64,000 bases of DNA from an uncultured Acidobacteriota bacterium (GCA_903847975.1 CAINFC010000036.1:20410-84409), one strand, 5' to 3'; counted from the first letter of the stretch, positions 44,012-52,580 are shown. Program-made: numbers and translations. Notes: generated by a model from the sequence alone, not told the origin.

Positions 44012-45394
44012 TCACTCCGACAAGGTGGTTTCCCGGGAGATGCCGTACTTTTCGAGTCGGTAAAGAAAGGTCTTGCGGCTGATGTCCAGCAGGGCCGCGG
44101 CCCGGGTCTGGTTCCCTTCCGCTTTTCGCAGCGCCCAGAGGAGCAGGTCCTTTTCGATGGCCTCCAGGCTGATTCCCTGGGGAGACAGAAGGATAAATTC
44201 CTCTTTCATGCCGGGGCGGTTCCGGCGCAGGGCCTCCGGAAGATCTTCCACGGTGATTTCCTCCCCCCGGGCCAGAACCACCATATGCTCCATGGCGTTT
44301 TCCAGCTCCCGGACGTTTCCCGGCCAGCGGTAGTTGCAGAAATAGGGCATCAGTGCAGGAGACAGGCGCAGGTGTGGACGACCGACTTTCTGCTGGAAAT
44401 GCCGGAAGAAATGCTCGACCAGTTCGGGGATGTCCTCCAATCGATTCCGCAGAGGAGGCAGCTGCAGCGGGATGACCGCCAGGCGGTAATAGAGATCCTC
44501 GCGGAAGGTCCCGTCTTCGGTCATGGCCTTCAGGTTGCGATGCGTGGCCGCCAGAATCCGGACCTGAACCTTCAAGGCTTCCGCCGCGCCTATTTTTTCG
44601 ATTTCCCCCTCCTGAATCAATCGCAACAGCTTGACCTGCAGGTCCGGGGGCATTTCCCCGATCTCGTCCAGGAATAAAGTCCCGCCATCCGCCGATTCCA
44701 CCTTGCCTTTCTTATGCCCCACGGCGCCGGTAAAGGAACCCTTCACATGCCCGAACAGCTCCGACTCCAGCAGGTCTTTGGGAATGGCGCTGCAGTTGAT
44801 GGTGATAAAAGGCTTTTCCTTGCGCGGGCTGTTGAAGTGAATGGCCTTGGCGACCAGCTCCTTTCCGGTTCCCGTCTCACCATAAATCAGAACCGTCGAG
44901 GTCGCCTGGGCGGCGCGGGAAGCCAGATCCAGCGCGTGCAGCAAAGCGCCGGAGCGGCCGATGATGTTTTCGAACCCGTACTTCCGATCCAGGCTGCGAC
45001 GCAGATACCCCACTTCCTCCAGCAGATGCTGATGAGCGAAGGCACGCTGCAGGACCAGGAGCAGCTCCTCCCCGTGCACCGGCTTGATGATGTAATCGAA
45101 GGCGCCCGCCTTCATGGCTTCCACCGCATTTTCGATGGTGCCGAAAGCCGTCATCAGGATGACGGTCATTTCCGGGTATCTGCTTTTGACTGCCTTCAGG
45201 AGGTCCAGCCCGGATAGGCCAGGCATTTTCAGGTCGGTCAGAACCAGGTCCGGAGGGTTTGCCTCGATCTCTTCCAGGGCTTTTCGCCCGTTGGCCGCCA
45301 CGGAAACCGTGAATCCCTCTTTTTGCAGTTGGAACTGAACGACGCGCCGCAGGCTGTCGTCATCATCGACTACCAGAATCTTTCCGGCGCTCAT
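44012..45394 (-). CDS. NtrC-family sigma-54-dependent response regulator
   Basis: This encodes 460 residues; the start at 45394 overlaps the kinase stop (ATGA), and upstream in-frame sequence is just kinase gene in another frame. The receiver domain (1-~120) has D10-D13 and phospho-acceptor D54 ([10 protein letters not shown]). The AAA+ domain has Walker A GETGTGKE (172-179) and G219-S-F-T-G-A224, the sigma-54 contact loop (usually GAFTGA; the second residue is changed). The C-terminal Fis-type helix-turn-helix is [22 protein letters not shown]. It activates sigma-54 promoters when phosphorylated; two such promoters lie at 46615 and 48181. Confidence 0.95.
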   Translation of the reverse strand: MSAGKILVVDDDDSLRRVVQFQLQKEGFTVSVAANGRKALEEIEANPPDLVLTDLKMPGLSGLDLLKAVKSRYPEMTVILMTAFGTIENAVEAMKAGAFDYIIKPVHGEELLLVLQRAFAHQHLLEEVGYLRRSLDRKYGFENIIGRSGALLHALDLASRAAQATSTVLIYGETGTGKELVAKAIHFNSPRKEKPFITINCSAIPKDLLESELFGHVKGSFTGAVGHKKGKVESADGGTLFLDEIGEMPPDLQVKLLRLIQEGEIEKIGAAEALKVQVRILAATHRNLKAMTEDGTFREDLYYRLAVIPLQLPPLRNRLEDIPELVEHFFRHFQQKVGRPHLRLSPALMPYFCNYRWPGNVRELENAMEHMVVLARGEEITVEDLPEALRRNRPGMKEEFILLSPQGISLEAIEKDLLLWALRKAEGNQTRAAALLDISRKTFLYRLEKYGISRETTLSE

Positions 45395-46488
45395 CGCGAT
45401 TCCTGTGACGGCCCTGGCAGCCGGATGGAAAAAGTCATACCTTGGTCCTGGTTGCGGTCGGCCCGCAGAGCGCCGCCATGGCGCTCCATGATCTGAAAAG
45501 CGACCGCCAGGCCGAGCCCGGTGCCCTGTTCCTTGGTGGTATAAAACGGATTGAAGATGCGGTCCGGATCCTCTCCTTCGATTCCCGTTCCCTGGTCCAC
45601 CACCTGGATCAGCACCTGGTTTCCTTGCCGGAAAGAAGCCAGCTGAATCTCTCCTCCTTCCCGCATGGCCTGGATGGCATTGAGGGCCAGATTCAGCATC
45701 ACCTGCTTCAACTGTTCCTCGTCCCCCTGAACCTGCAGGCCGCCTTCCGGCAATATTTTTCGAAACGAAATTCCCTGTTTGGCCGACAGGTGTTCCACCA
45801 GCCGGATGGTCGAGTCGAAAAGTCGACCCACATCGACCTCTTCCCGCTGAGGGTCGCGGGGTCGGGCAAAGTCCAGCAGGCTGGTCAGCAGGCGGTTCAA
45901 CCGGCGGCACTCCTTTTCGATGATGGCGAGAAACTCGACCCGCTCCTCCTCGCGGATGGACCCTTTTTTCAAAATCCCGGCCGCCCCCTCAATGCTGGCC
46001 AGCGGATTGCGAATTTCGTGGGCCAGCCCGGCGGAAAGCTGGCCGATGGCCGAGAGCCGATCGGCTCGCTTGATCTGCTCAAAGCTGTCCTTCAACTCCC
46101 GATTGGCCTGGTGCAGCCGGGCGGTCAGAGCTACCAGCTCGGACTGCTGCCTGCGCTGCTGGTCCGATAATAATCCGGTGAGCGATCCTACCAGAAAAAA
46201 GAGCACGATTTCCGCGTATTGGTTAATCGCATAGCCGACGTAAATATGCCATGTAATGAGGATGTGCGGAACGTAGCAGATTCCGGCGAAAAAGGCGGAA
46301 GCCAATCCCCCCCGCAATCCAAACGATATCGCCGCATAAATAATCGGAAGGTAATACAGGCGCTGGAAAATATTGTGCAACAGGATGTTTTCGTGGGGGG
46401 TATAAAAATGGGCCAGGGTTATCATGGCAACGGTACCAGCGATCAGGCCCACGTTCCATTGTTTCTTTTGCTTTTCTTTGCCGGCCAT
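45391..46488 (-). CDS. Membrane sensor histidine kinase, partner of the NtrC-type regulator
   Basis: This encodes 365 residues from the ATG at 46488 (an ATG at 46542 is in frame, neither with a strong binding site). About four transmembrane helices (VGLIAGTVAMITLAHFY, LYYLPIIYAAISFGL, GLASAFFAGICYVPHILI, YAEIVLFFLVGSLTGLL) have almost no periplasmic loop, so sensing probably happens inside the membrane. A coiled coil (LHQANRELKDSFEQIKR) leads to the H-box GLAHEIRNPLASIEG, then the N, G1 (VVDQGTGIE), F (IFNPFYTTK) and G2 (GTGLGLAV) boxes. The gene overlaps that of its regulator. It is divergent from the small secreted protein gene at 46693. Confidence 0.94.
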   Translation of the reverse strand: MAGKEKQKKQWNVGLIAGTVAMITLAHFYTPHENILLHNIFQRLYYLPIIYAAISFGLRGGLASAFFAGICYVPHILITWHIYVGYAINQYAEIVLFFLVGSLTGLLSDQQRRQQSELVALTARLHQANRELKDSFEQIKRADRLSAIGQLSAGLAHEIRNPLASIEGAAGILKKGSIREEERVEFLAIIEKECRRLNRLLTSLLDFARPRDPQREEVDVGRLFDSTIRLVEHLSAKQGISFRKILPEGGLQVQGDEEQLKQVMLNLALNAIQAMREGGEIQLASFRQGNQVLIQVVDQGTGIEGEDPDRIFNPFYTTKEQGTGLGLAVAFQIMERHGGALRADRNQDQGMTFSIRLPGPSQESR

Positions 46489-46614
46489 GAATTTCGATTC
46501 CACTGCCTGAAATGGGGCAGTCCTCCCGAGTTCAACCAGCATTATGACTTAGGCGCAGGAGCAAAGTAAACGAATATCTCTTTTGTCTGGATCATTTAGC
46601 AGTTTTCTCCTCTC

Positions 46615-46630
46615 TGGAAAGCCAATTGCA
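46615..46630 (+). promoter_or_regulatory. Sigma-54 promoter for the secreted protein at 46693
   Basis: TGGAAAGCCAATTGCA fits the sigma-54 pattern TGG-N8-TTGCA with exact spacing between the -24 GG and -12 GC. It predicts a start near 46642 and a 50-nt leader. It lies in the interval shared with the histidine kinase gene. Confidence 0.6.
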
Positions 46631-46692
46631 CTCGCACAGGCGCCAGGCTATGGGGCCTGAATGAAACATAAAATGAAAAAAGGAGAAAAAGT

Positions 46693-47103
46693 ATGAACAC
46701 CCGAATGAACCGGAAGCTATGGACCGGTTTAATCGTTCTCAGCATCCTGTGCGGTACGATGTTTTCCTCCCCTTCCGGATCTTTGGCGGAGTCCCGGAAA
46801 GGGAACCGGAAAAAAATCATGGACAGGGTGGCTGCTGCAAGCACGGCGGAGGACTACCAGGAGATCGCCCGATATTACAAGGAGGAGGCGGCAAAAGCGG
46901 AAGAAAAGGCAAAGGAGCATCGCGAAATGGCTTCCTGGTACCTGGAGAGAAAAGACATGGGGAAAATGTCCACCATCGTTCCCAACCGGCAGCACTGCGA
47001 AAAGCTGGCAAATCAGTACCAGGCGGCGGCCCGCGAGTTTTCCGCCATGGCCAGAATCTTCGATGATTATGCCGGGATGCTGCGCGGCTTGTCGGCCAAG
47101 TAG
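46693..47103 (+). CDS. Small exported helical protein, putative target of the NtrC-type system
   Basis: This encodes 136 residues; AAAGGAG is 8 bases upstream. The signal peptide is RKLWTGLIVLSILCGTMFSS. The mature part is highly charged and helical: YYKEEAAKAEEKAKEHREMASWY and HCEKLANQYQAAAREFSAMARIF form two antiparallel amphipathic helices with one Cys. Similar small exported helical proteins often accompany heavy-metal or envelope-stress two-component systems, but I cannot name a family. It is divergent from the kinase-regulator pair and carries a sigma-54 promoter, so it is probably controlled by that pair. Confidence 0.75.
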   Translation: MNTRMNRKLWTGLIVLSILCGTMFSSPSGSLAESRKGNRKKIMDRVAAASTAEDYQEIARYYKEEAAKAEEKAKEHREMASWYLERKDMGKMSTIVPNRQHCEKLANQYQAAAREFSAMARIFDDYAGMLRGLSAK

Positions 47104-47165
47104 GTACCGGACCATGCGGTACCGGGCCGGCGGCGGAAGAAGCATTTTTGCCGAAGAGAGGGCCC

Positions 47166-47319
47166 GCGAGCGGATGGGTTGCTCTCCGGAGGAATCGGCT
47201 GGCCGGGCTAATGGAGGAGGGGCGCGCGCCGCGCGCCCCAAGGATTATCCGGTCCGGAAAAATCCTGCACGAGAACCGGCCTGCGAGCGGATAGGCTGCT
47301 CCCCGGAGGAATCGGCTGG
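47166..47319 (+). repeat. Pair of 37-bp direct repeats with a GC-rich hairpin between them
   Basis: GCGAGCGGATGGGTTGCTCT begins a 37-bp stretch (47166-47202) that recurs with three changes at 47283-47319 (offset 117). Between them is the 21-nt palindrome at 47219-47239 (GGGGCGCGCG, C, CGCGCGCCCC). This fills most of the gap between two convergent genes and may include the terminator of the upstream gene. Confidence 0.6.
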
Positions 47320-47377
47320 TAAGGTTATGGCGTTGGTGTGCCCTTCGCACATCTCTACGAATTTCTTGGACAGATGT

Positions 47378-48106
47378 CTATTCCAACGGGAGACTGTATA
47401 ACAGCTTTCCATCTTTGTCATACGCGGATAGCTTGGAGTCCCGGGAATTGCCGGCCATGGATCCCATGCCCTGAAGTCTGGTTCCCATGTCAAAGGTCAC
47501 GATATAAACCATGTAGGCATTTTTATCGGTTCCGGCAATCGTCGGCACGGAAGCGACTTCACCGTCCAGTGCCACTCCGTCTTTCCGGACCAGGGTGCCG
47601 TTGCTGACGATGTAAAGCGTAGCGGAATCCTCCGCTCCGCTGCTGCCGGACATCGTGCTGCCGGCATTATGATTTTGGCTCATGGAAACCAGGAACAGAC
47701 GGCCGTCGGGTCCTTCCACCGGCCGGGTAAGCCAGGTTTCATTGAAAACCAGGGACCATTTCGGTGAACCGACACTGCCAGCGTCAAAGGCGGTCAGCCT
47801 GGTTTTTACCGAAGTATTGCTGCCGATGGAGGCTGCGGGGACGACTCTGGATAATGTATAGAGGATCTTGCCGTCGGCGCTGACCGTAAAAGCGCCGTTG
47901 GACATGGTCATTGCTTGGCCGGTCATGCTGTCGTCCATCTGGTCGATCCTGTTGCCATTTTGACTGCCCATACCGTTGCCCATACCGCCACTCATACCGC
48001 TGTTGCCCGAACCGCTGCCCATACCTTGCGCAAAGCCCAGGGAGCCCAATACAAGTACGAAACAGAAAGCCAGGGTCCATTCTTTTCGAGATGTTCTACC
48101 GGTCAT
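47378..48106 (-). CDS. Exported Met/Gly-rich propeller-like protein, putative sigma-54 target
   Basis: This encodes 242 residues from the ATG at 48106, with AGGAGG 11 bases upstream. After the signal peptide (WTLAFCFVLVLGSLGFA) come ~50 residues very rich in Met, Gly, Ser and Asn (GMGSGSGNSGMSGGMGNGMG), which could bind copper or silver through methionines. Two or three propeller-like blades follow (GAFTVSADGKILYTLSRVV, SPKWSLVFNETWLTRPV, KLSAYDKDGKLLYSLPLE), too few for a closed propeller. A strong sigma-54 promoter lies upstream, and the NtrC-type regulator is encoded nearby. Confidence 0.75.
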   Translation of the reverse strand: MTGRTSRKEWTLAFCFVLVLGSLGFAQGMGSGSGNSGMSGGMGNGMGSQNGNRIDQMDDSMTGQAMTMSNGAFTVSADGKILYTLSRVVPAASIGSNTSVKTRLTAFDAGSVGSPKWSLVFNETWLTRPVEGPDGRLFLVSMSQNHNAGSTMSGSSGAEDSATLYIVSNGTLVRKDGVALDGEVASVPTIAGTDKNAYMVYIVTFDMGTRLQGMGSMAGNSRDSKLSAYDKDGKLLYSLPLE

Positions 48107-48180
48107 TGCTTTGTAAACCTCCTGTGTTTTCTTTTTAGATGTTTTTTTCAACGAAACTACTATCTTCTATAGCCCGGATA

Positions 48181-48196
48181 TGCAAAGGAGTGGCCA
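48181..48196 (-). promoter_or_regulatory. Sigma-54 promoter for the Met/Gly-rich exported protein
   Basis: On the minus strand TGGCCACTCCTTTGCA matches the sigma-54 consensus TGGCAC-N5-TTGCA closely, with exact spacing. It predicts a start near 48169 and a ~63-nt leader to the ATG at 48106. Confidence 0.65.
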
Positions 48197-48584
48197 GAAT
48201 GAAACCAATGGGAATAAGAATCGAAACAGGCTTGCCGGACCACAACGATTGCCGGAAAAGGACCATCGCCGGCTTCCGGCAAGCCGGCATTCCTGCGCAT
48301 GTTGTGGCCACCCCGCACGGGCGGGGCGAAAGGAAATCCGGTTGAATTCTTTATCCGGAAAAAGCAGGAAGATCCCGGATCGCCCGTTCGAGGGCTCCCA
48401 ACCTGAATTAGAATTGCCGCAAATGAGGCAATCGAAAAAAAAGAAACCTGAGATGCCTCAAATCAGCCAATCGCTCCGCACCTGATCTGACAGACGATCC
48501 GGAAGAACAGGAATCAAAAAACCGTCGAATGCAGGTAGAATTGGTTCCTTCCAAGTGAGTATCGCATATAAGAAGGAGGCAGTC
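48197..48584. other. Intergenic stretch before the esterase gene
   Basis: I find no supported gene. It must hold the promoter of the plus-strand esterase and any regulator-binding (enhancer) sites for the adjacent sigma-54 promoter. Short open frames here lack ribosome binding sites and protein-like composition. Confidence 0.4.
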
Positions 48585-49454
48585 ATGAAAGCCGATCTGA
48601 GGAAGCAATTGGTACAACGACCGTTTTTGCCGGTGGCCTGGTTCTTCTGCGCGTTTTTCCTTTCGGATGGCCGGGCCGAAGTGCGCAAAGATATCGAGTT
48701 TGCCAGGCCGATGGGACTCTCATTAACTCTGGATGCCTCTGTGCCGGAAGGTCGCGGTCCTTTTCCGGCGGTGATCATCGTCCATGGGGGCGGCTTCGCC
48801 CGGGGAGACAAACAGACCTATGTGCCGCCGCTGTTTGAGCCCCTCAGCCAGGCCGGCTTCGCCTGGTTCACCATCAATTACCGCATGCACCCGCAATTCA
48901 GGTTTCCTGCCGCTGTGGAAGATGTGGAGGCCGCCATCGCATTCGTCCGCAAGCATGCCAAAGAATACAAGGTCGACCTGCGCCGGGTGGTGCTGATGGG
49001 CGAGTCGGCGGGAGGAACCCTGGTCTCTTTTGTCGGGGTCCGGAACCGGAGCGCCCTCCGCCTGGCTGCCATCGTGCCGTTCTATGGCGTTCACGACTGG
49101 CAGGAGCGGGCGGAAGAGGAAGCCGCCGGCAAAATTTCCGCCAGCATCTGGCGGGAGTTTTTCGAAGTTCCTTCCGGCGATTCGCCGGAAGCCATCCGAC
49201 GGATGCGGGAAGTTTCTGCGACCACCTACATCCGGAAAGGCCTTCCACCTTTTTTGCTGATACACGGCAACAAAGATCAAACCGTCCTTTACCAGCAATC
49301 CGTGAATATGCAACAGAAAATGAAACAGGCTGGAAATGTCTGCGACCTGATCACCGTGGATGGCGGGGCACACGGTATGGGAGTCATAACCAACTTTCCG
49401 GACACCCAGGTAAAAATGATCGCCTGGCTGAAGGCCACACTGAAACGAAAATGA
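48585..49454 (+). CDS. Exported alpha/beta hydrolase (esterase/lipase-like)
   Basis: This encodes 289 residues from the ATG at 48585, with AAGGAGG 6 bases upstream. A signal or anchor segment (LPVAWFFCAFFLSDGRA) is followed by an alpha/beta-hydrolase fold of the BD-FAE/carboxylesterase type. The oxyanion motif is H67-G-G-G, the nucleophile S141 in MGESAGG, an acid is probable in HGNKDQTV, and the His in GGAHGMG. FAWFTINYRMHPQFRFPAAVED is the usual signature of this group. It probably hydrolyses acyl or acetyl esters on sugars or xenobiotics outside the cytoplasm. Confidence 0.88.
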   Translation: MKADLRKQLVQRPFLPVAWFFCAFFLSDGRAEVRKDIEFARPMGLSLTLDASVPEGRGPFPAVIIVHGGGFARGDKQTYVPPLFEPLSQAGFAWFTINYRMHPQFRFPAAVEDVEAAIAFVRKHAKEYKVDLRRVVLMGESAGGTLVSFVGVRNRSALRLAAIVPFYGVHDWQERAEEEAAGKISASIWREFFEVPSGDSPEAIRRMREVSATTYIRKGLPPFLLIHGNKDQTVLYQQSVNMQQKMKQAGNVCDLITVDGGAHGMGVITNFPDTQVKMIAWLKATLKRK

Positions 49455-49464
49455 AAGCGACCTT

Positions 49465-49614
49465 ATGAATCAGCAGGCGAGGGGAGAATCTGCCTGGCAG
49501 ATCCTTCTGGAAGCGGGCGCCGAAGGCGGTTCGCTGCGTATCGCCCGTTTTCGGAAAAAAGGCGATCCGTGGAAGTTTGTGGTCCATCGGGAGGAAAGCT
49601 CCATGAAACCGGGC
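49465..49614 (+). pseudogene. N-terminal fragment of a GAEGGSL-type protein
   Basis: The first ~50 codons (WQILLEAGAEGGSLRIARF, then KKGDPWKFVVHREESSM) look like the start of a known type of small hypothetical protein beginning with this alternating-strand pattern. The similarity stops where the oppositely oriented phosphatase gene begins; the frame stays open to 50448 but only as antisense of real genes. The rest of the gene was probably replaced or deleted. Confidence 0.45.
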
Positions 49615-50193
49615 TTACGGCCGGGTGATCGAAGAGTGGAAGCGGAACAGGAAACTTCTCTGGGAGTCGGTTTCCACGGCGTCTTTCCGGGAAGCGCGAA
49701 CCATGGCCAGCGCCTGGTTCGGGTTGAGGCCCAGGGCGATGTAACAGCAGGCGCCCATGGTGCCGGCCCGGCCGCGGCCGCCCAGGCAGTGGATGACGAC
49801 GTTTTCGCCGTTCCTCGCGGTCATGAATGCCTGATCGGCTACCCGTCTGGCCTGTTCGATGGTCGGCGTACTCTGGTCCACCACCGGTTCGTGCATGGTC
49901 TTTATCCCATGCTGCTGTGCCCTCTGCAGAAGGGAAGGGATTTTATAACGATCCATTTCCCATTCCTCCAGGAGGGTTATCAGCAGGGAAGTGCGGAACT
50001 CGTTGCGAAGGCGGATCAGGTCTTTTTCCAGATCGCGCTCCCATGGATTGCCGTAAAAGGAAGGGCCCTTCTTCCCGGGGGCAAAGGTCAACCCGATCTT
50101 CCCGCTGCCGGGAGGAAGCCGGTCTTCCAGTCCCTGAAGCCAATGGACCTGAATCGGATCGGTGTCGCTGGTTCGAAACGCCGTATGTTTCAT
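49615..50193 (-). CDS. CDKN3-like dual-specificity protein phosphatase
   Basis: This encodes 192 residues. The P-loop H135-C136-L-G-G-R-G-R142 is the C-x5-R signature of cysteine phosphatases, with Thr in place of the usual Ser after the Arg region (RAGT). D106 in PVVDQSTP may be the general acid. The overall pattern (GLTFAPGKK, then the E-W-E-M-D-R-Y loop) fits the KAP/CDKN3-type group seen in bacteria. It follows the ADP-ribosylglycohydrolase gene by 40 bp on the same strand, so the two probably act in one process. The substrate is unknown. Confidence 0.88.
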   Translation of the reverse strand: MKHTAFRTSDTDPIQVHWLQGLEDRLPPGSGKIGLTFAPGKKGPSFYGNPWERDLEKDLIRLRNEFRTSLLITLLEEWEMDRYKIPSLLQRAQQHGIKTMHEPVVDQSTPTIEQARRVADQAFMTARNGENVVIHCLGGRGRAGTMGACCYIALGLNPNQALAMVRASRKDAVETDSQRSFLFRFHSSITRP

Positions 50194-50233
50194 CCTGCTC
50201 TTCCTGTTCCTGCCGATGGCTTATGTGCCGGAG

Positions 50234-51184
50234 TTACCGCGAACGCCGGCACAGACGGTCCGCCAGCGATTCGATGGTTTGCCGCTCCGGCAGCACTTCC
50301 AGCCATGGCTCCGGCAGAATGCCGGGGCCGTAGGCCGCACCCAGGTACATTCCTGCCAGGCAGGCCACGCTGTCGCTGTCTCCATGGATCCGTGCGGCCC
50401 GGTCGACGACTTTTTCGAAGCTTCCCTCCCAGCCAAGCGCAGCGGTGACCGCCAGGCCGAGGCAGCTGGGGGACCGCCATCCGCCATCCCCATCCGGGAT
50501 GGCAGCCTCATCCAGCCAGGGATGACGGAACTCCGCCTGGCCAATCGCTGCCTCCAGGGCACGGATCACGGAGTCTCCGTGGCCGGGACGGCACCCCACC
50601 AGGCTGACGGTTTCCCGAAGCATACCGGCATGAAGCTCGCCTCTTTCCAGGGCCAGGCGCAAAAGGAAACTGGCGGCCACCGCGGAATCGACGGCATTCG
50701 GGTGCGCATGGGTCACCTGCGCGGAAATCGCCGCCGCCTGAAGCAGTTCCTCTCCCTGAAAAACCATGGGGAGCGGGCAGATGCGCATCACCGCGCCGCA
50801 TCCGTCGGAGGAGGGAAGGCCGCTGGTGGCCCAGTCGCCGGTCATGCGATAATAGTCGACTCCTTTCATGCACGTAAAACCGGGAGCCGTGTCGGGCGTC
50901 AGCGGGTCCCGGGACCATTCGACAAACCGCTTTGCCACGGCGTGGCCGAAGCGGTCCGGATCCAGTGGTCCGGCCGGCAGGTCTAAAATAGCTTTCGCCA
51001 GGTAAAGGGACATATGGGTGTCGTCCGTCCACCGGAATTGGCCCCGCGCCAAAGCCACCGGTGCGGTGCGAACCGCTTCTCCCCGGATGAATTCCAGGGG
51101 AGCCCCGTAGGCGTCGCCCAAAGCCAGCCCCAAAAAAGCAGCCCGGGCTCTTTCCGGGAAGGTGCCGTTGCTCCGTGGTTCCAT
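50234..51184 (-). CDS. ADP-ribosylglycohydrolase (DraG-type)
   Basis: This encodes 316 residues. All-alpha fold of the DraG/ARH family: ARAAFLGLALGDAYGAPLEF at the N-terminus, the metal-binding W52-T-D-D-T-H-M, GCGAVMRICPLPM in the middle, and HGDSDSVACLAGMYLGAAYG near the C-terminus, which supplies the second set of magnesium ligands. Such enzymes remove ADP-ribose from proteins, nucleic acids or small molecules, and some act on other N-glycosidic bonds. It forms an operon with the downstream phosphatase gene. There is no ADP-ribosyltransferase or nitrogenase gene nearby. Confidence 0.92.
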   Translation of the reverse strand: MEPRSNGTFPERARAAFLGLALGDAYGAPLEFIRGEAVRTAPVALARGQFRWTDDTHMSLYLAKAILDLPAGPLDPDRFGHAVAKRFVEWSRDPLTPDTAPGFTCMKGVDYYRMTGDWATSGLPSSDGCGAVMRICPLPMVFQGEELLQAAAISAQVTHAHPNAVDSAVAASFLLRLALERGELHAGMLRETVSLVGCRPGHGDSVIRALEAAIGQAEFRHPWLDEAAIPDGDGGWRSPSCLGLAVTAALGWEGSFEKVVDRAARIHGDSDSVACLAGMYLGAAYGPGILPEPWLEVLPERQTIESLADRLCRRSR

Positions 51185-51308
51185 AGATCGATCCGCTCTC
51201 CTTTAACGATTCCTTGATACGCAATAACTCCTGTATTCTTGTTCTGTTTCCAACGATATGTTTCCGCAGGAGAGATCTCACGCGGCCCCTTCCGGAGGCC
51301 CCGGTTTT

Positions 51309-52451
51309 CTACCTGATTTTCCTGTATTTCCGCAAGGCTTTCCGGACTTCATCGATCGGAACCGCTTCCACTTCCATTCCTTGAAAGCCTTTCATGGATT
51401 CGGCCTGCAGAAGAGAATTGTAGATGGCTTCCTCCGTGGCCTCCACCACCGCCTGAAAGAAGGGAGACAAATCCTCTTCCCGGAGCATGGAGGACAGGGG
51501 GATCCGCCGGTTGCCCGTCACGATGCGCACCTCGGGCGAGGAGGAAAATGCGATTACATAATCGCCGCTGCCGTGGTTCATGGCCGAACCGGTTCTGCCC
51601 AGCGCCAGGGTGGCCCGCCGGGCCAGGCGCTGCAGGGAATGGCCCAGAAGAGGGGCATCGGTGGCCACCACGATCATGCAGGATCCGTCGCCTGTTTTTT
51701 CCGTACCCCGGCGGATGCCGGTCCGCCCCAGTTCCTGGAAGAGCGGCACTCCCGCCATTTCGAAACGCCCGCCGTAGTTGGTCTGCACCAGCACGCCGAC
51801 GGTAAATCCGCCGCCGGGTTCCGGAAGGCGGCGGGAACTGGTTCCGATGCCTCCTTTCCATTCGAAACAGATCGTTCCGGTTCCCGCACCGACACTGCCC
51901 TCGGCAACCGGGCCGGAAGCCGCCGCCCGGATAGCATCGATGGCATCCTGGCGGGTCACATGCCGCCCGCGGATATCGTTCAGCGAACCGTCATTGGTCT
52001 CCCCGACAAGGGGATTGATGGAGCGGATGTCTGCATTTTCGGGCAACCCCAGCATATAATCCACAACCCCATTGGCCGCGTCCCAGACGCTCAGGGTGTT
52101 GGTCAGCAGTATGGGAGTTTCGATCTGCCCCAGTTCGACCAGCTGCGTCGTGCCCACCAGTTTGCCGAAACCGTTTCCGACAAAAACTGCGGCCGGAACT
52201 TTTTCCTTAAACAAATTTCCACCGTGGGGGAGAATGGCGGTGATCCCGGTGCGAACGCGATCCCCCCGAATCAGCGTGCTGTGGCCGACCCGAACACCGG
52301 GGACATCGGTAATCGCATTGTGCGCGCCCGGGCTGAACCGACCCATTGCCAGGCCCAGCTCCCTGGCCCGCGGGCGGTTCGGGTTTTGTGCGGTCATCAT
52401 CATGCTGCCGCCGCCGCAGAGACCCAAGGCTATTATTCCGAATGTTTTCAT
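51309..52451 (-). CDS. P1-family peptidase (DmpA-like aminopeptidase/esterase)
   Basis: This encodes 380 residues from the ATG at 52451, with GGAG 5 bases upstream. The protein cleaves itself before S257 in TGDGSCMIVVATDAPL, producing the catalytic N-terminal serine of the beta-subunit. The family blocks NAITDVPGVRVGHSTL, VFVGNGFGKLVG, VGAGTGT and ARRATLALGRTGS are all present. A short hydrophobic N-terminus (FGIIALGLCGGGSMMM) may be a signal. Substrates in this family are N-terminal amino acids, D-amino-acid esters or beta-peptides. It is transcribed singly from a strong promoter. Confidence 0.92.
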   Translation of the reverse strand: MKTFGIIALGLCGGGSMMMTAQNPNRPRARELGLAMGRFSPGAHNAITDVPGVRVGHSTLIRGDRVRTGITAILPHGGNLFKEKVPAAVFVGNGFGKLVGTTQLVELGQIETPILLTNTLSVWDAANGVVDYMLGLPENADIRSINPLVGETNDGSLNDIRGRHVTRQDAIDAIRAAASGPVAEGSVGAGTGTICFEWKGGIGTSSRRLPEPGGGFTVGVLVQTNYGGRFEMAGVPLFQELGRTGIRRGTEKTGDGSCMIVVATDAPLLGHSLQRLARRATLALGRTGSAMNHGSGDYVIAFSSSPEVRIVTGNRRIPLSSMLREEDLSPFFQAVVEATEEAIYNSLLQAESMKGFQGMEVEAVPIDEVRKALRKYRKIR

Positions 52452-52551
52452 CGCACTCCACCTCTTTCCCAGCGGCCCGGAATCACTATCAGGCATGCCG
52501 GTAGGATCCACAACAGGTATATGCTTTTTCCCGGTTTCTTACCGCTTCGCA

Positions 52552-52580
52552 ATTATACGGCGTCGCCCCGGAGCAGGCAA
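52552..52580 (-). promoter_or_regulatory. Strong sigma-70-type promoter of the P1 peptidase gene
   Basis: Minus strand TTGCCT (52575-52580), 17-base spacer, perfect TATAAT (52552-52557), followed at once by TGCGAAGCGGTAAG. The leader is ~95 nt. The TGCGAAG[TC]GGTAAG stretch also follows the -10 at 60510. Confidence 0.7.

Noticed and set aside
45395..45910. An N-terminal extension of the response regulator
   Set aside because: These codons are the kinase gene read in another frame; the regulator starts at 45394 with an ATGA overlap.
49615..50448. Plus-strand continuation of the frame beginning at 49465
   Set aside because: Beyond 49614 it is the antisense of the phosphatase and DraG genes; only the first ~50 codons look like protein.
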